Source of the DNA: Anas platyrhynchos
Lineage: Eukaryota > Chordata > Aves > Anseriformes > Anatidae
Direction of reading: 5' to 3'
NCBI RefSeq assembly: GCF_047663525.1
Contig: NC_092613.1
Span: forward strand, 5,357,501-5,421,500
DNA: 64,000 nt
In this document: positions 46,372-58,855 of the stretch, piece after piece
Layout of the letters: every line of letters begins with the position of its first letter
Position numbering within the stretch: position 1 is the first letter of the stretch
Notes under the pieces: generated by a model
The model's database searches: none
What the model was told of the DNA's origin: nothing
Seen by the model: the letters and a program-made list of their open reading frames with translations, nothing else
Made by a program: the position numbers and the translations under genes

Positions 46372-49361
46372 GTATTATTTTGTTTTTGTTTGGGATCTGC
46401 TAAGTGGTATGTGGGTGGGGGAGGTGATTTGCACCAGGATTCCAGCCGCAGATGCTACCCTGTGAGCTTATGCTCTAATTATTTGACTGCAATCAGCGTG
46501 CCTCATACGTGATGGGAGGTTTTGTCATTCAGTCACACTGGGCACAGAGTTTCTTTACGCTTTATTTTTAGACTGGAAGTTAAGTTTCTTTTTAAAACGT
46601 AGTTTTCATCTGTGCGTTCTAATGTGTCTTCCATCATCAGGCGAACGGATGAGACCTGTGATCTAAGTTTTGCCCATGGAAAGCAGCCTTTTCTGTTGTG
46701 AATCACGTTGATAAAGTATTTCAGGGCTTGTGTGTGCACAGTGTAACTGAGACTGAAGTGTGGTAAGTACCTAGGAGTGTGGCAAGCCTGCTGTTTGAGT
46801 TCTAGGCAGCAAAAGTCTTTGGGAGAAGGAGAGACTCTTCAGCTGTGGGTTAGCACGTGCTGCAGTAAGCTGTTAAAACTTTCAGTAGAAGTGCTTTAAT
46901 GCTCCTAATTCCATTTAAGAGTTATAATTCAGCAGTCTTTAGTTCCATGACATCCTTTTTTATCGGCTTTTGAATGTCAGCTAGAGGTGCTAGCATTCAG
47001 GTGAATAAATTTGCCCTCTACAAGGTTTTGTGATGCTACAGATGGACGCAGCTGCCTTTCAGACACGAGGCGTTCCTCTGAGTCTTGCCTGACACTTCAT
47101 ACCTTTGTGTCAGTAACAGCCTGTGATACCAAGTCCCGGGATAATGCCCTGGTGTAACAAGACAGCAACAAAGGCAAGGTGTGTCCTGCTTTCTGTGCCG
47201 TTCTTACAGCACAAATTTTGCCTCCTCAAGAGCCTGGCTTGGACTTCACTTCATACCTGCTCTTGCTGGGGCAGCTGGCAGTGACAAACTTAGGCGGTTA
47301 ACGCAGGACAAGCCACTGCTTTGCCACCTAAATGGAGAGCAGTTCTTGCAAGAGGACCTTTGTACCTGACAGCACGTGTCTGAAATGCTGTCGCACTGGT
47401 GAGCCCGGCTGTAAGTTCCTGCTGTCATGCCCTAAAATCTCGTTACGTGGCAGATGTGTACACTCAACAGCACTTCTTGACTGCAGTAATAATTTTTTTT
47501 AGACTAATTTACTGAGTCTGTGTGATGTAGCGACACGGGGAAAGACCGGTGATCTAGATGCAATATTTACTTCAGTGCGTGTACAAAACCCAGTAATTGT
47601 GCCCAAGGGTATCTCAGACTGATGTAAAAAGGCTGAAAGGTGGAAACTCGCTAAGGGACAGGCTGATGTAACAGCGCCGGGTGCCTGAGGGCAGGTACCT
47701 TGTTAGGCCTGCCAGCAAAGGGGGGCAGAGGTCGCCCAGCAGTGACCAGTGCCTGCCCAGGAAACCTCGCAGCCCTTTGCCCCGCACAGGGCTGTTTCCT
47801 CTGTGGCATCATGCAAACAGCAGCAGCGTTTGTGTTTGTACAGCCCTAAAGCCTGGGAGTGTTCGTGTCGCTTGTGGGATGTGTTCGTACACATCAGATG
47901 TGTTCCCAGGGCACGTGGGGGCTGATGCCCACGCTTCCCAGACCACTCCAAGTAATTTGGGGTGGCTGCACTGCAGCTGGGTGACCTCTGGGGCTCGCTT
48001 TCAGCACGGTCCCTTGGGCCTTTGTGTCTTCTGGTGGGTATTCCTGTAGGACACCCCTCCTCTACCTCTCACTTTCGTGCTTTCTGTGAGGGGTAGAAGG
48101 TGGCAGTACCACACAAAGCCATCTCCTCCTACACTTCTCATTATGCTGACACGAACGGGGTGTGAAAGTGTGGGTTTCTGTGAATAAAGTGCAGGAATAG
48201 AGCAGCAAGGGTTTGCTACCTCGACAGATTCCTTCCTGCTCTTCCTGCTGCAAATCAGAGTGTACTGCTAGAACTACAGCAGTTGCCTTGTCTTCAAGAA
48301 TTGGTCCTAGCCTGAGAGTCAAGGGACTTCGACAGTTAGTTTGACCTTTGGTTTTAAGCCTTTTATATAGCTAAATAAAAAGCAACGCATAATTCTGCAG
48401 GAGTCTGAACTAGTTTCTCTTTCACTTATTTCTTGATAAGAGAAAGATTTGGATCTTTATGTAGTTATATAGCAATCAGCTAAGTGCTGTTGACTTCAGA
48501 CTCTGACCCTGTGAGTTTTTTTCACTTTCTTAAGAATGAAGAGTGGAAAAAATTGGCCTTCAGTTTGAAGTGCCCCGACTGACTTCATTTCCTTCCGTGA
48601 GCTTACAACTGATACCAGCGCTGAGCAGATGAGTTTGTTCCAGTCACATGGAGATGAGTGTTGGTTCCTTAAATGCAGCGTAGTGAGATGCCTTATCAGG
48701 CACTCAAGTTGACTCACGATTACTCATTCCACAGAACAATGGCTCTGGCTTTTTATATGATGCACTAATCAGAAACCGGTTGGTACCATCCGCTCTGAAA
48801 TGAGTGTTCTGGTACATCCTCCAGAGTAACGTGCTGAAACTGCGTCTGTGAGAGGTTAAAATGGTGCTGGGGGGCTGTTATCTCCCAGGGAGCGTTGGGT
48901 GCTCTGCTGTCAGCCCCTGATTAGGGACTGCTTTGGGTGGAGGGAGAAGTCAGCAGCTGCACGTGAGGTTGCTTTTAAACCTGAGAGGTGAAATATGCTC
49001 CTGCCTAGCTGGTGCAGGCCTAGCATGAGCTGGTAGCCCACCTGAGGGTTTGCTGCTATTTCAGACAACTTTTATTTTTAAATAATTGTATGCGCAGGTG
49101 AGGTTTACGCTCCTTTTGTGTATTTGGCTAACGATTTGTCTTTTCCAGGTAACCTTCCTTGAAAAAGTTACCGAGTATTACGTCAGCAGCGAGGAGGATC
49201 GGAAAGGACCCTGGGAAGAGCTTGCCCGAGATGGCTGCAGGTTCCAGAAACGTATCCAAGAAACAGAAGAAGCCATAGGGTACTGCTTCACCACAGAGCA
49301 TAGACAGAGAGTCCTGAATAGACTCCGAGAAAGCTGCTCCAAGGGGGTTGAGCCCTTCTAG
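44986..49361 (+). CDS. PPP1R15B: PPP1R15B (CReP), constitutive eIF2alpha phosphatase regulatory subunit
   Basis: Recruits PP1 to dephosphorylate eIF2alpha and so limits the integrated stress response; associated with ER membranes. Two coding exons, 44986-46371 and 49149-49361, join in frame to 532 residues; I recall human as 713. Family marks: MEPSG start, [10 protein letters not shown] (176-185), [16 protein letters not shown] (232-247), an acidic tract (about 252-285), two repeats containing DPYNPQNF (307-314) and DPYNPLNF (389-396), the PP1-docking KVTF (462-465) and the C-terminal [19 protein letters not shown] block that contacts actin/PP1/eIF2alpha. The shorter length comes from a reduced N-terminal half. 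No breaks seen. Stop TAG at 49359-49361. Confidence 0.97.
46372..49148 (+). other. PPP1R15B: PPP1R15B intron
   Basis: 2.78-kb intron of moderate AT content, GTATTA donor and TTTTCCAG acceptor. I recognise no exon or repeat family in it. Confidence 0.8.
49149..49361 (+). CDS. PPP1R15B: PPP1R15B coding exon 2, PP1/eIF2alpha effector region
   Basis: 70 residues plus stop. Starts [20 protein letters not shown], supplying VTF of the KVTF docking motif, then [20 protein letters not shown] and ending KGVEPF. The Arg-Lys-Gly-Pro-Trp core is the most conserved part of the PPP1R15 family. Confidence 0.97.
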   Translation, partial: VTFLEKVTEYYVSSEEDRKGPWEELARDGCRFQKRIQETEEAIGYCFTTEHRQRVLNRLRESCSKGVEPF

Positions 49362-52125
49362 CACCTTAAAAGGACCTGGTAGTTGGGTGTGACCCAGAGC
49401 ACTCACAAAGATCTTCAAACCAAGAAGTGGCAGCTGCGTGTGTTTTTTTTTGAAATGGGGAGAAAAGTGGGATTCTAATGCTTTTTCCCAGTTTAATATT
49501 CAGCCAACGAATATACCTGTGTGTATCCCGTTTTTGACATCCAAACAGAACCTTTCGAGTATCAGCAAGGGTGAGGGCGGTATAAATGCATTCCTCTTCA
49601 GTACCATTTGAGAAACAGACTGCTTTAGGTTAAATCCATTCCAAAAATGCCTTGTCTGCCGTACGTTGAGAAGTGGTGGCTATTCAGTTGGAATTTTGCA
49701 CTTTGAAAAAGCAAACATATTTTGAAGGAAATATTTATGGAGCTCAGAACCTAGCTATTGCAGTTTTGATTTAAAGTTTCTAAAGGCATGTGCTATTTGT
49801 TTGTGGTTCTCCTTTTTCTCTAACCTACACAAAAGTCTCCGATTTTGTTAGCTCATGTTAACTTTACTGCGTGAAGCAGAGGCTTTTTTTTTGCTTCCTT
49901 TTTAAGGTCCCAGTTTTGTGTGTAGTCTAATTGTTTGAGTGTTGATGTAACGCTTTCATGTCTAAATATTTCAGTCTAGCACACTGGGGGATTCAGGGGA
50001 ACTCTGGTGCACTCTAAGCCCTTTGGTTTGTCTTTATTTAATTAATACCTTTGCCCAGTACTGTTCCAAAGGGTGTTGGCTGCTTGTGCACCAAGCTGCT
50101 TTGCTTTCAGGGCAGTGAAAGGCCTCGTCCTGATCAATAATTGAAGCTTCAAGGTACATATCAAAGCTGTGGCTGATGGTCAGAATTGATAGCTGCACGT
50201 GTGGAAGCAGGCCCTAGGTCTTTAGGTAATCTCAGAGCAACTTCACCCTAATTGCTTCTGCTTCCCGATTGAAGTGGAGTGTGCTTTGTATTTCTTTTAT
50301 CGGTGCGTGTAAGGAGAATTATCTTTCTGGAAATCTGAGACTACAGAGTGCTGTGTTCTTTACCAGAAGCCAGTATTAATACCTCTCTGCGTCCGCACTT
50401 TTGTTTGTTTGGTACCAAAATAACATTTCACGTGTGGCATCTGAAAGTTGAGGTCCTTGGTAGAAGGAAAACACTCCTTATTTGTGTGCGTAACTTAAAA
50501 TGTTTAATTGTTTCAGTCAAAATAAAAGAGCAGCACAGTTCGGATGTGCATGTGGACCTGGAAGATGATGTATGGCTGTAACCCAAGCAGGAATGAGGTC
50601 ATGCAATGGAATAAATACCAGTCAGATCTAAAGAATTTGTATCTGTTTGCAAAAAATGGTGTGGGGAAATGATTTGCTATTTTGTTCATTCAGCTGTCTA
50701 GGAGTGCCTCCGTTTTTGTAAGGAAGAGACCTAGAAACACTTGAGATTTGTTGTCTCATTACTCAAATTTGAATTCAAAAGGAGTTATGGATACGTGGAG
50801 AAAAGAGCTTCACAGAGCTTTACAGAATTTTTTGCTTCATCTTGCCGTGCTTCTGGCGATTTTAATTGTCTTAAATTTCAGAGCTGTGGGGTTTACTCTT
50901 TATGGAAAAAGTTTATTCTTTGGGTTTAAAAATTACCTTTCTCTGCCACGTGCTAGAAGTGTTAATTATGAAATTATGAGAGTTGTTATGAAATTAAGAG
51001 AGTTAACTATGATATATAGTAGAGTTGTCACGTGAAATACACATGAAACTTGGGCAGCCTTATGGATTGACTAATTGAAAGCTGTGCAACAATGTTATTT
51101 TAATCCCTGCGGAATAAAAAAACCAACACATTCTTTTCTAAAAAAAGATTATTTTAGTTGTGAAATCGTAAATCATGCCCTTGAATCTTATGGATTAGCT
51201 TTCAGTTTTTAGGAGTTGATTTTCCTGTATCGTATTTGATAACAGGTGTTCTGCTGTTTTGTTTAGGGAAAAGCACGCGGGATGATTAATGTGTTAGAAT
51301 TGGAGAAAACTTGTTGACATATGGTCCTAGCGTGACTGATAAGGAAAAATGCTGTTCATTGCTCCTGGTAAAATATACGAGAGCTTTTTTCCATGACACT
51401 CCTAGTTTATTTGGTCTTGTAAAGCTTGCTGCTGCTTCAATTACTCTGGCTAACTTGGTGTAGGGGTGCTCATAAAAACCTCCAGGGTGATGTGAATTCA
51501 CACCTGCAAACACCGAGCAACTTTGTGCGGAGGCTTGGGAAAGGCTACAGCTGGAAATGAACAGAACTGACAAATTATCTACAAACTAGGCTGGAAACTG
51601 TTCCTTCCAAAAGTCCTTCTGATATCTGAGATTATTTTTTTCAACCTGCAGTGTATGAAGCACTCTGTTCTAAAACTGCTGGTTCTCAGAGAAACGTGCC
51701 TGCTCGGGTAAGTTTTTGTGTTTGTTTTTTTTTTTTTCCCTCCTCCCAAACCTCATACTTTCAGAGTATCCAGTGGTGGTAGGAAGTTATTCTAACACTA
51801 AATTCACGAGTAAGCTCATTATTTTTTGTCACCATCTTCCCTATAACATACTTCAAAGGTGTCTTACAGGATGTGTACATGTGCGTTTGGAGTGAAACAT
51901 AAAAAAATAATACTTGTTGAACTTTAAATCAAAACTGTAATTATCAGATTTTATTTTTGTATAATTTAGAGAAAGTTAGAAAACCTTCAGCATTGGCTTT
52001 ATACAGATTTTAATTGATTTGTGTCGAGTTTGTTGGGTTTTTTATATCTAAAGTTATATTTCTGTACATAACAAAACTATTCAGAACTAATCTGTAAATT
52101 GTAATAAAGATATTTGCAAGATAAC
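49362..52125 (+). other. PPP1R15B: PPP1R15B 3' UTR
   Basis: About 2.7 kb of AT-rich sequence without coding exons, ending shortly after an AATAAA at 52103-52108. The A+T content and absence of splice-supported coding fit a long 3' UTR, as in mammals. Internal AATAAA-like signals (for example AAATAAAAG near 50521) could give shorter forms. Confidence 0.75.
52103..52108 (+). terminator. PPP1R15B: PPP1R15B poly(A) signal (AATAAA)
   Basis: Canonical AATAAA in AAATTGTAATAAAGATATTT at the end of a long AT-rich 3' UTR; GT-rich sequence follows within about 40 nt. Confidence 0.75.
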
Positions 52126-55100
52126 GCTGCGCTGTGCTTTTATTTGAAGGAGCTGATGGGAGATGTGGTGAAACTGTGCCAAAGCCCAACTCGTGCCTGT
52201 CTATTTCGCTTTGAGAACGTTAAATGCTTCATCAGAATTGGTGTTACAGAGGTGGTGGCGATTTGGGAGCAGGCTGTAAGGTCTGAACCAGTAACTGCAT
52301 GAGTGTAAGGGCTCCTGTACTGCTGGAGCTTCTAAACTGACCCAAAATGTGCAATTCCTCGTGATTCACGTTGGGTCTTGGCTTGGTGTAAGCGGGGATG
52401 GTAACGTTTTATTGCTCCAATTGACAACAAATACCAGAGATTTGCTTTCCTTACTGGTTAGCACAGCTGTGCAACCATGATTACTGCATGGCTTTGAAGG
52501 TTTTTCCTTTTTTTTTTCCTTTTTTTTTTTTTTTTTTTTCCTGAATCACTTCCAAGTTTCTGCCCTGAAATAAATCCGAGGTGTCACCTTGTGAGTAGAA
52601 GTGACCTGAGGGTGCCGAACACCTGATCCTTCTTTAATTAGAAGAGCCCAAACACGTCTGTGTTTTGCTGCCTGGTGTTGGACGTCCGCACAGTGAATCA
52701 TTTACTCTTTTGTGTTGCAATGAACCGAGAATAAAACGTTTTTGAGGAGCTCAGGATAGGTGAGAGCACAGGAAGGTGGCATTACCTGCCATAGCTGCCT
52801 TTAAAGAAGGACCTCGCTTTGTGTAAACCAGGATCTGTCATTCCATGCTTTTAGGCCAGGGAATTGGGTGGGATAAGTGGGCATTTTCACCACGAGAAAG
52901 AAAACTTCCTGGGACGTGAGGCTGGCCAGGCTGGGTGGGAGGATTTTGGCCGGAGCCGCTGCTGATGAACATCCTCCTGGTGACGTCCTGGTGGCTGCGC
53001 TCCTCACGGCATGGGAATGTCTGGAATGAGTTGAAGGGCCTGGGGTTGGGCACACCTCTTTAGAGCAGTGTTTTAGGGTGAGAACTCCCAACTTGCTGCC
53101 TGCTTCGTTTATGCCTTGAGGAAAAGTGCTGCTTAGAGCTACTTCTGGAATAACATGAGAGGTGTTATGGGTTCTGTCTTGTAGCACAAGCCATCCTTCA
53201 CCATGCTGCATCCTTTGCAGGCACCTCTAGAATCACCCCAGCCCTGTATTTATTTCTGGAACAACATCAGGGTACAAAACTGCTGAGCTAAACAAGGAAA
53301 AACATTTCGGGAACTGCACGGAGTCCTCAGGAATCCCACACTCGCTCGTTGAATATAATGAGCAAACCTACGTAATTACTGGGAGCTACAGCAGTTTGCT
53401 AAAGTCGCATTCACCTGTTCTGCTGGCTCTAAAATCTGCCTTAAATGAGCATTGTAATTTCCTTTTATTCAGCCTGATGGCTTAAAGAAATGCAGTTAGC
53501 GTGCTAAATGAAGGCTTCCGTGGATCTGGCAGTGCATCAAGATGCCATCTGGAACGCAGAAATCCTGCTGGGGTTTCTTTATCAGCGCTGAAGTCTGCAG
53601 TCGGAGTTTAGCTGACAATTTATCTGCGTTAGAGTGGAGCTGCTCCTGCTCTGGGAGCTGGATCTTCTCCGTGGGACTTGAGAACTTGTTTGTCAGCAAA
53701 GCACGCGGGGAGTAAATAAGCTGCTATTTTGGTAGTCGGCAGTGACTGCATCCACCGAAATGTCATTTGCAAATTAATACAGCTGCAGAGCTGGTTGGGT
53801 CCCACAAAAGCAGGTTTCTTCCGAAACTTAGAGGCAGGATGCCGACCGCAGAGGGGTTGTGAATCACGCTGTGACTGCGACGCCAGGGAAAACCCAGCGC
53901 TCCTCAGCTGCACGGCCACGAGCTGATGGACCGTGCCTCCGAAACAACCCAGGGTCTGGTCTCTGTATGGTGTGGGCAAAGCGTCCTGTGAAAGACGTGC
54001 ATTAATCTCATGGGTTTGAGGTATTAGAGGCCATTAGGAGCAGGCATCCATCTGCCCCTGCTGCTCCTGCTCCAGCCTGGGAGCAATAAAACCATTTGCT
54101 GCTTTGTGTCGCCCTTCCAGCTGTACGAGCACATCGCACACGCGCTGCTTTCCCTGCCTGCTCGCAGGGTGGCACGCGGCGCTCTGCTAGATGTTGGACA
54201 CGTCTTCCATTTTGCTCCTTTCGAGCGGTAGGTGCTGCTTTTAGCAAAAGGAAAAAAAAAAAAAGAAAAAAAAAACACAAACCCATGTAGAAATGTGCTG
54301 CTTGGTGTAGGCAGCTCTGCTCTGCCAGGCTGGATGGGAAGCTTTGGGGTGAGAAAGAATAAGAAAGGAGGTCTTGATCAGCACAGCTTCCTGCTTCAAG
54401 ATGCAAACTTGGTTTTGTGCTGGCTCCCCAGCTCTAAAACAAAGCTGTTGAGGACCAGTTCCTGCTGTTTTGCAGTCTGAACAGCTCCGGGTGGCACTAT
54501 TTTAAGCTGAATCCCAAAGCCTGCCTTCAGAGAAGAGAAAAATAGCCGATGCATACACAGCAGCAGCAGGAGGAAAACAGGACTTTGATGCTCCGTGCGT
54601 CTGGGGAGGTTTGTGGAATAGGATGAGCGTGTTTAAAATCACCCCAGCCCAGCTGCTCCCACCCCACTGGCTGTGGGGTGGCCCCGCGTGAGCTTGTCTG
54701 CACCCTGCGGGCAGTGCTGGCCAGCTTGCCTCCCCCTGGCACCTCCTCGGGCAGAAACCAGCTCCAGCCTCGAAGCTTTTTGCATGCAGGGAGCAGCCTT
54801 CGGCCGAGAGCAGCTGGGACCAGGTCCCAGGAAGGGACAAAGCCGCAGCGGGGGCTCAGCAGGGCTGCGTTCAGCACCTTTCCCCCTCCCTGGGCACGCA
54901 TCAGGCTGCTTGTTTTAAGCTCGCTGCTTTGGGTTGTGTTTTAGCCAAGATAATTTAGACCAGATCTGAGGTTGAGGCTTCTGGCGAGGGGGAAGCTCGA
55001 GCAGATTAAAGAGGTTTCACTTTCAGAGCTGGGGGTGTTTCGCTGGCCCCTTTCCATGCCTCCTCCAGCGCAGGCTGGTGGGAGCTGCGGCAACAAGCCT

Positions 55101-58100
55101 TACACCAGCTTGGAGGGCCTGGGGTAGGTCTGGGAGCTGCTGCTTGCCGTGCCCGATGTTAAATGTTTCGCTCAGAGTGGCTGTAAGAGGCTGTTAAACA
55201 TCTGCTTGCAATCTCACCGTCTGGGCTCTGTCACGCCAGCCGGGCAGGACCCACCGAGCTGCACCCAGGAGCGCTCCCAGCAACGGCGTTTGCCGGCCCC
55301 GTTGATCAAATCAGGAGCACTTTGCAGCCAGGCAGAAGGAGCACGAAGCCATTACCCTCTTTGCTCCACTGCTCCCTCCTGCTTGAGGGGGTTCCTGGCC
55401 TCCCCACGGCTCCTGGGAGCACCAAGAGAGCAGTGCGCTCCCGGCGCCAATGGGCGCACGGCGAGGTGGCTCCGGTGAGATGGTGCCCGTGTCCTCAGCC
55501 TGGCTCTGCAGGATCTTGGAGCAATTAGCTGAGCGCCGTGTAATGAGGCGCTGGGAGAGGGCAGATGAGGATCCAGGGGATGAGCTGCAGCAGTTCCTTG
55601 GCCAAGGCTGCGTTGTGGGTGAGCTGGGGAGGGAGCAGCGCTCTGAGCTCCGGCAGCGCTGCTGCCCTGCGCTGCTGCGGCTGCGTTTCTGGAAGGAGCT
55701 GGAGAAAAACTCCTGTCCAGGAGGTGGTGCCAGAACCGTACCGCAGCACCCGCAGCCCCGGCACGCCGCCCTCGCCTCTCACCCACCGCCTCACCTCTCG
55801 GCAGGGCAGGGCGCGAAGGTGAGCGTGGTGCCACAAGCCACCGGTGCCACCAGCCCTTCCTGAGCCAGCCCTTTCTTCGCAGAACCGCCCGGCTTCGCGG
55901 CATTCCTCGCCTCTGACTTGCGAGGGCTCCACGCAGGAAACTTCCCCAGCCTTCATTTATCTTCCCCCACGAGGGCAAGTCGCCCTCAGCGAGCGTGGGG
56001 CTGGGTGTCAGACCGCAGCTCACGCCAGGCGGCCTCTGAAGCAACAATTAAGCCCCGGCGGTGCCGGTGTCACCTCATTGCTCACCCAGCACGGCCCTTT
56101 TCCGCGTGCTTCGCTTCCCTTTTGCTTTTGTTCTCCCCGTCATCCCTGCCACCGGGGCTTGAAGAGAAGGCTCCGTGCCCGGCACGTAGCAGGAGGTGTC
56201 CGCCGGTGGCTGCTCCCCAGGGATGGGCAAGCGAGGTCCTTCCACCCAAAGCAGCATCACCCCAAAGCTCACCCAGAGCTCCTGGGCTTTTCAGGAGCCG
56301 TCTCCTGCAGAGGACTGATGCTGCAGCAAGGAAATCCACAGGGCTCTCGTCCCCATCTCCTCCATAGGCCTGGTCCCGGTGCAAATCCCTTTGGGCACTG
56401 GTGTGTGGGGCTACGGAGGTGGTGAATGTGGGATTTGGCTCTTGGGATGGTCCCATAGGAGACTGGGAATCCCCTGCTGAAGGATGGATGTGGTGCATGG
56501 GGCAGAGGTGGCGGTGCCTGGCTCTGGGGGGGACCCCAGGACCACCTGTGGAAGCGTAAGAAATGAGCATTTTCCCCCCAAAAAAACTCGGTGTGCGTCT
56601 GCTTGCTCCTAACCCGTGCGGTAACGAACGAGGCGCTTTTAAAAGGGTTTAAAACCAAATGAAAACAACAAGCCCTGCTGGTATTTCCCCTTTGAATTTC
56701 CATTGGATTAAGTTATAAAGAAATGGGGAAAAGTTCTCCTGTGGAAAACAATAAAAGCTGATTTATTTACCTGGCAGAACAGAGCCGGGAGCTGCTCGGG
56801 ATTCTTGGCTGCAGGTCCGGCACAGCCCTCCAGCAGCCTCACGGCGCTCACCCCTGGACTCGAGCAGCTCCTGCTTGCTTCTAGCTTCTGATTTCCTACA
56901 GCAATCCTGCTCAACTGCCCCAAATGACCCCAAAACAAACAAGGGGGATGCTGGTGGTACCCATGGCCAGGGAAACGCATCCCTCCCTGGGGGTTATGGA
57001 GAAGGAAGGAAATCTTCGAGGATCTTTGAGCTTATCCAGCAGGGACCCTGGCCACGCATCCCCTCGAGGGTGATTGCAGTAATCGGGGGGGATTTCACCC
57101 TGGGCTTGGTGTTAAGCACCGTGTCCTGAAAGCTCTTAGCCCCATAGCTGCAGAGCAAGCCTCTTTGGGTCTGCTGCTCCTCACGTTTCTGTTCCGTGAC
57201 TGTAGAAACGAGCGGGCACCGGCTTTGGAAGCTTTCGGTCCTGAAACTGCAATGGAGAGAGCTGCGGGCAGCCTCGGTGGCTCTGCAGCAGTGGCAGGAG
57301 CCGTGCCCGGAGCTGCTGGGGGCTGCAGGCCACTGCAACGACTGCGCCGAGGACTAATCCCCTGTGAGTCAGGTCGGAGGCTCCTCTGAGTCAACGAAAC
57401 TGCGGCAAGTGGCCGCTGGGACAGGCTGGCTGGGAGGGAGCTTTGCTTTCAGGTGCGCCCTCGTCATCCCCAGAGCCTCCCCGAGAGCCGGGATGGGATT
57501 AGGGCAGTTTAGGGACCGACCTCTCGCCGCGTTTTGACCTCGTGGAACTGTTCCTGCCTTGAGCCAGCTTGGGCCATCTCCCAGCACAGGGCTGACGATG
57601 GCTTCCCCTATAATAAAAAGCAAAACAAAAACAAAAACCACGATGGGAACAGTTTAACAATTTCACGTGGCAGCGTGGTCCCAGGGGCCGGGTTGCCCTG
57701 CGGTGACGCAGCAGCGCACGGAGCCAGCACAAAACCCCAGCTGCATTTTGGCTCCCCCGGGGCCACGTTTTGACCCCCCCTGATCTCAGGGCACATCGTG
57801 GTGCCAGAGCCCGTGGAGCTGCCCCGTGGGCTCTGCGGGGCCGGGGCGGCCGATGGGGCCGTGATAAGGGCGGTGACGCCCCGACCTCGCTCGCGTGGCC
57901 GTGAGCTACGGGGGCGGGCGCGGCGCAACGCTATCCCTGGGGCTCAGCCCCAATTTGGGCAAGAAGCCCAATCCTGCAACAAGGCAGCGTGTAGCTGTCG
58001 TGGTGCTTTGCACCCCGGTGTTTCTCCCGTGAAATGGAGCCTGTCCCGGTGAAACGATGCTGGGGACGGGGGCAGCATCCCCTGCCACGCCGTGGTCCCG

Positions 58101-58855
58101 TTGCTCTCCTGGTGGGCTCGCCGGGCGCGTTTTTCTCACCCAGGTATTCAAAGAATTATAAGAAAATCCTTCCCAAGGCTTTGGGTGATGTGGTTTCCCA
58201 AATCCTGGCAGGGAACAGCTCTGAAGTGAGGGCTGTGCTTAAGCTCAGCAGAAGAATCCCCTTCGGGGACCGGCTCCTGCCTTTTCCTCTCCGTCCCCTC
58301 CCGAGCGAGCGCCTTCCTTCCTGCTTGTGCCATGAGAAACTCGGACAAGGCGCCGCTGAGGCACGAGGGCAATTGCCTCCTTCACAGTCACCCAGCCCAG
58401 GTGCCTCCCAGACCACACCTTTCCCCTTGAAAGACGTTTAATTGATGGCTAAGAACAGGCAGAGAGCAAATACCCACTGGGCAGCTCCGCGAGCGCTGCA
58501 GATAATCATCAGGGTGCCCTACATACTGCCTCTGCTTGGCTGCGAGATCAGACGGCGAGAAGAATTTGACATTGTTTAAGACGAACAGGAGAGGGAAGGA
58601 ACAACTCCATAATTACTCACCCGGAGTTAATTGACGGTAATTACACTGAGTAGGCAGGGGAGGAAGCTGCGATGGGCTAGCCCCGCAGAGGCAGCCGGGG
58701 AGCCTGCGCCGCTGCCGCCCAGGTGCCCTCTGAACCCCGGCTGGCGGGCGAGGTGGCAGCCTGGCTCCGAGGGGGTTAACTTGATGGGTTTGGTTTTCTT
58801 TCCCTTTTTTTTTTTTTTTTTTTCTTTTCCTTCTTCCCTCCTTGGTTATTTGCAG
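52126..58855. other. Interval between PPP1R15B and the first PLEKHA6 coding exon
   Basis: 6.7 kb with no exon I can recognise on either strand. Contents: a T-rich run at about 52508-52540, an A-rich run near 54249-54275, and rising GC content from 54.6 kb. A small CpG-rich patch at about 57.79-57.94 kb (on the 5' side of PLEKHA6) could be a promoter and non-coding first exon, but no convincing exon border was identified. Part of this interval may be PLEKHA6 first intron. Confidence 0.5.

Noticed and set aside
52503-52540. Long T run as a possible retroposon tail
   Set aside because: No element body or target-site duplication could be recognised next to it; treated as simple sequence.
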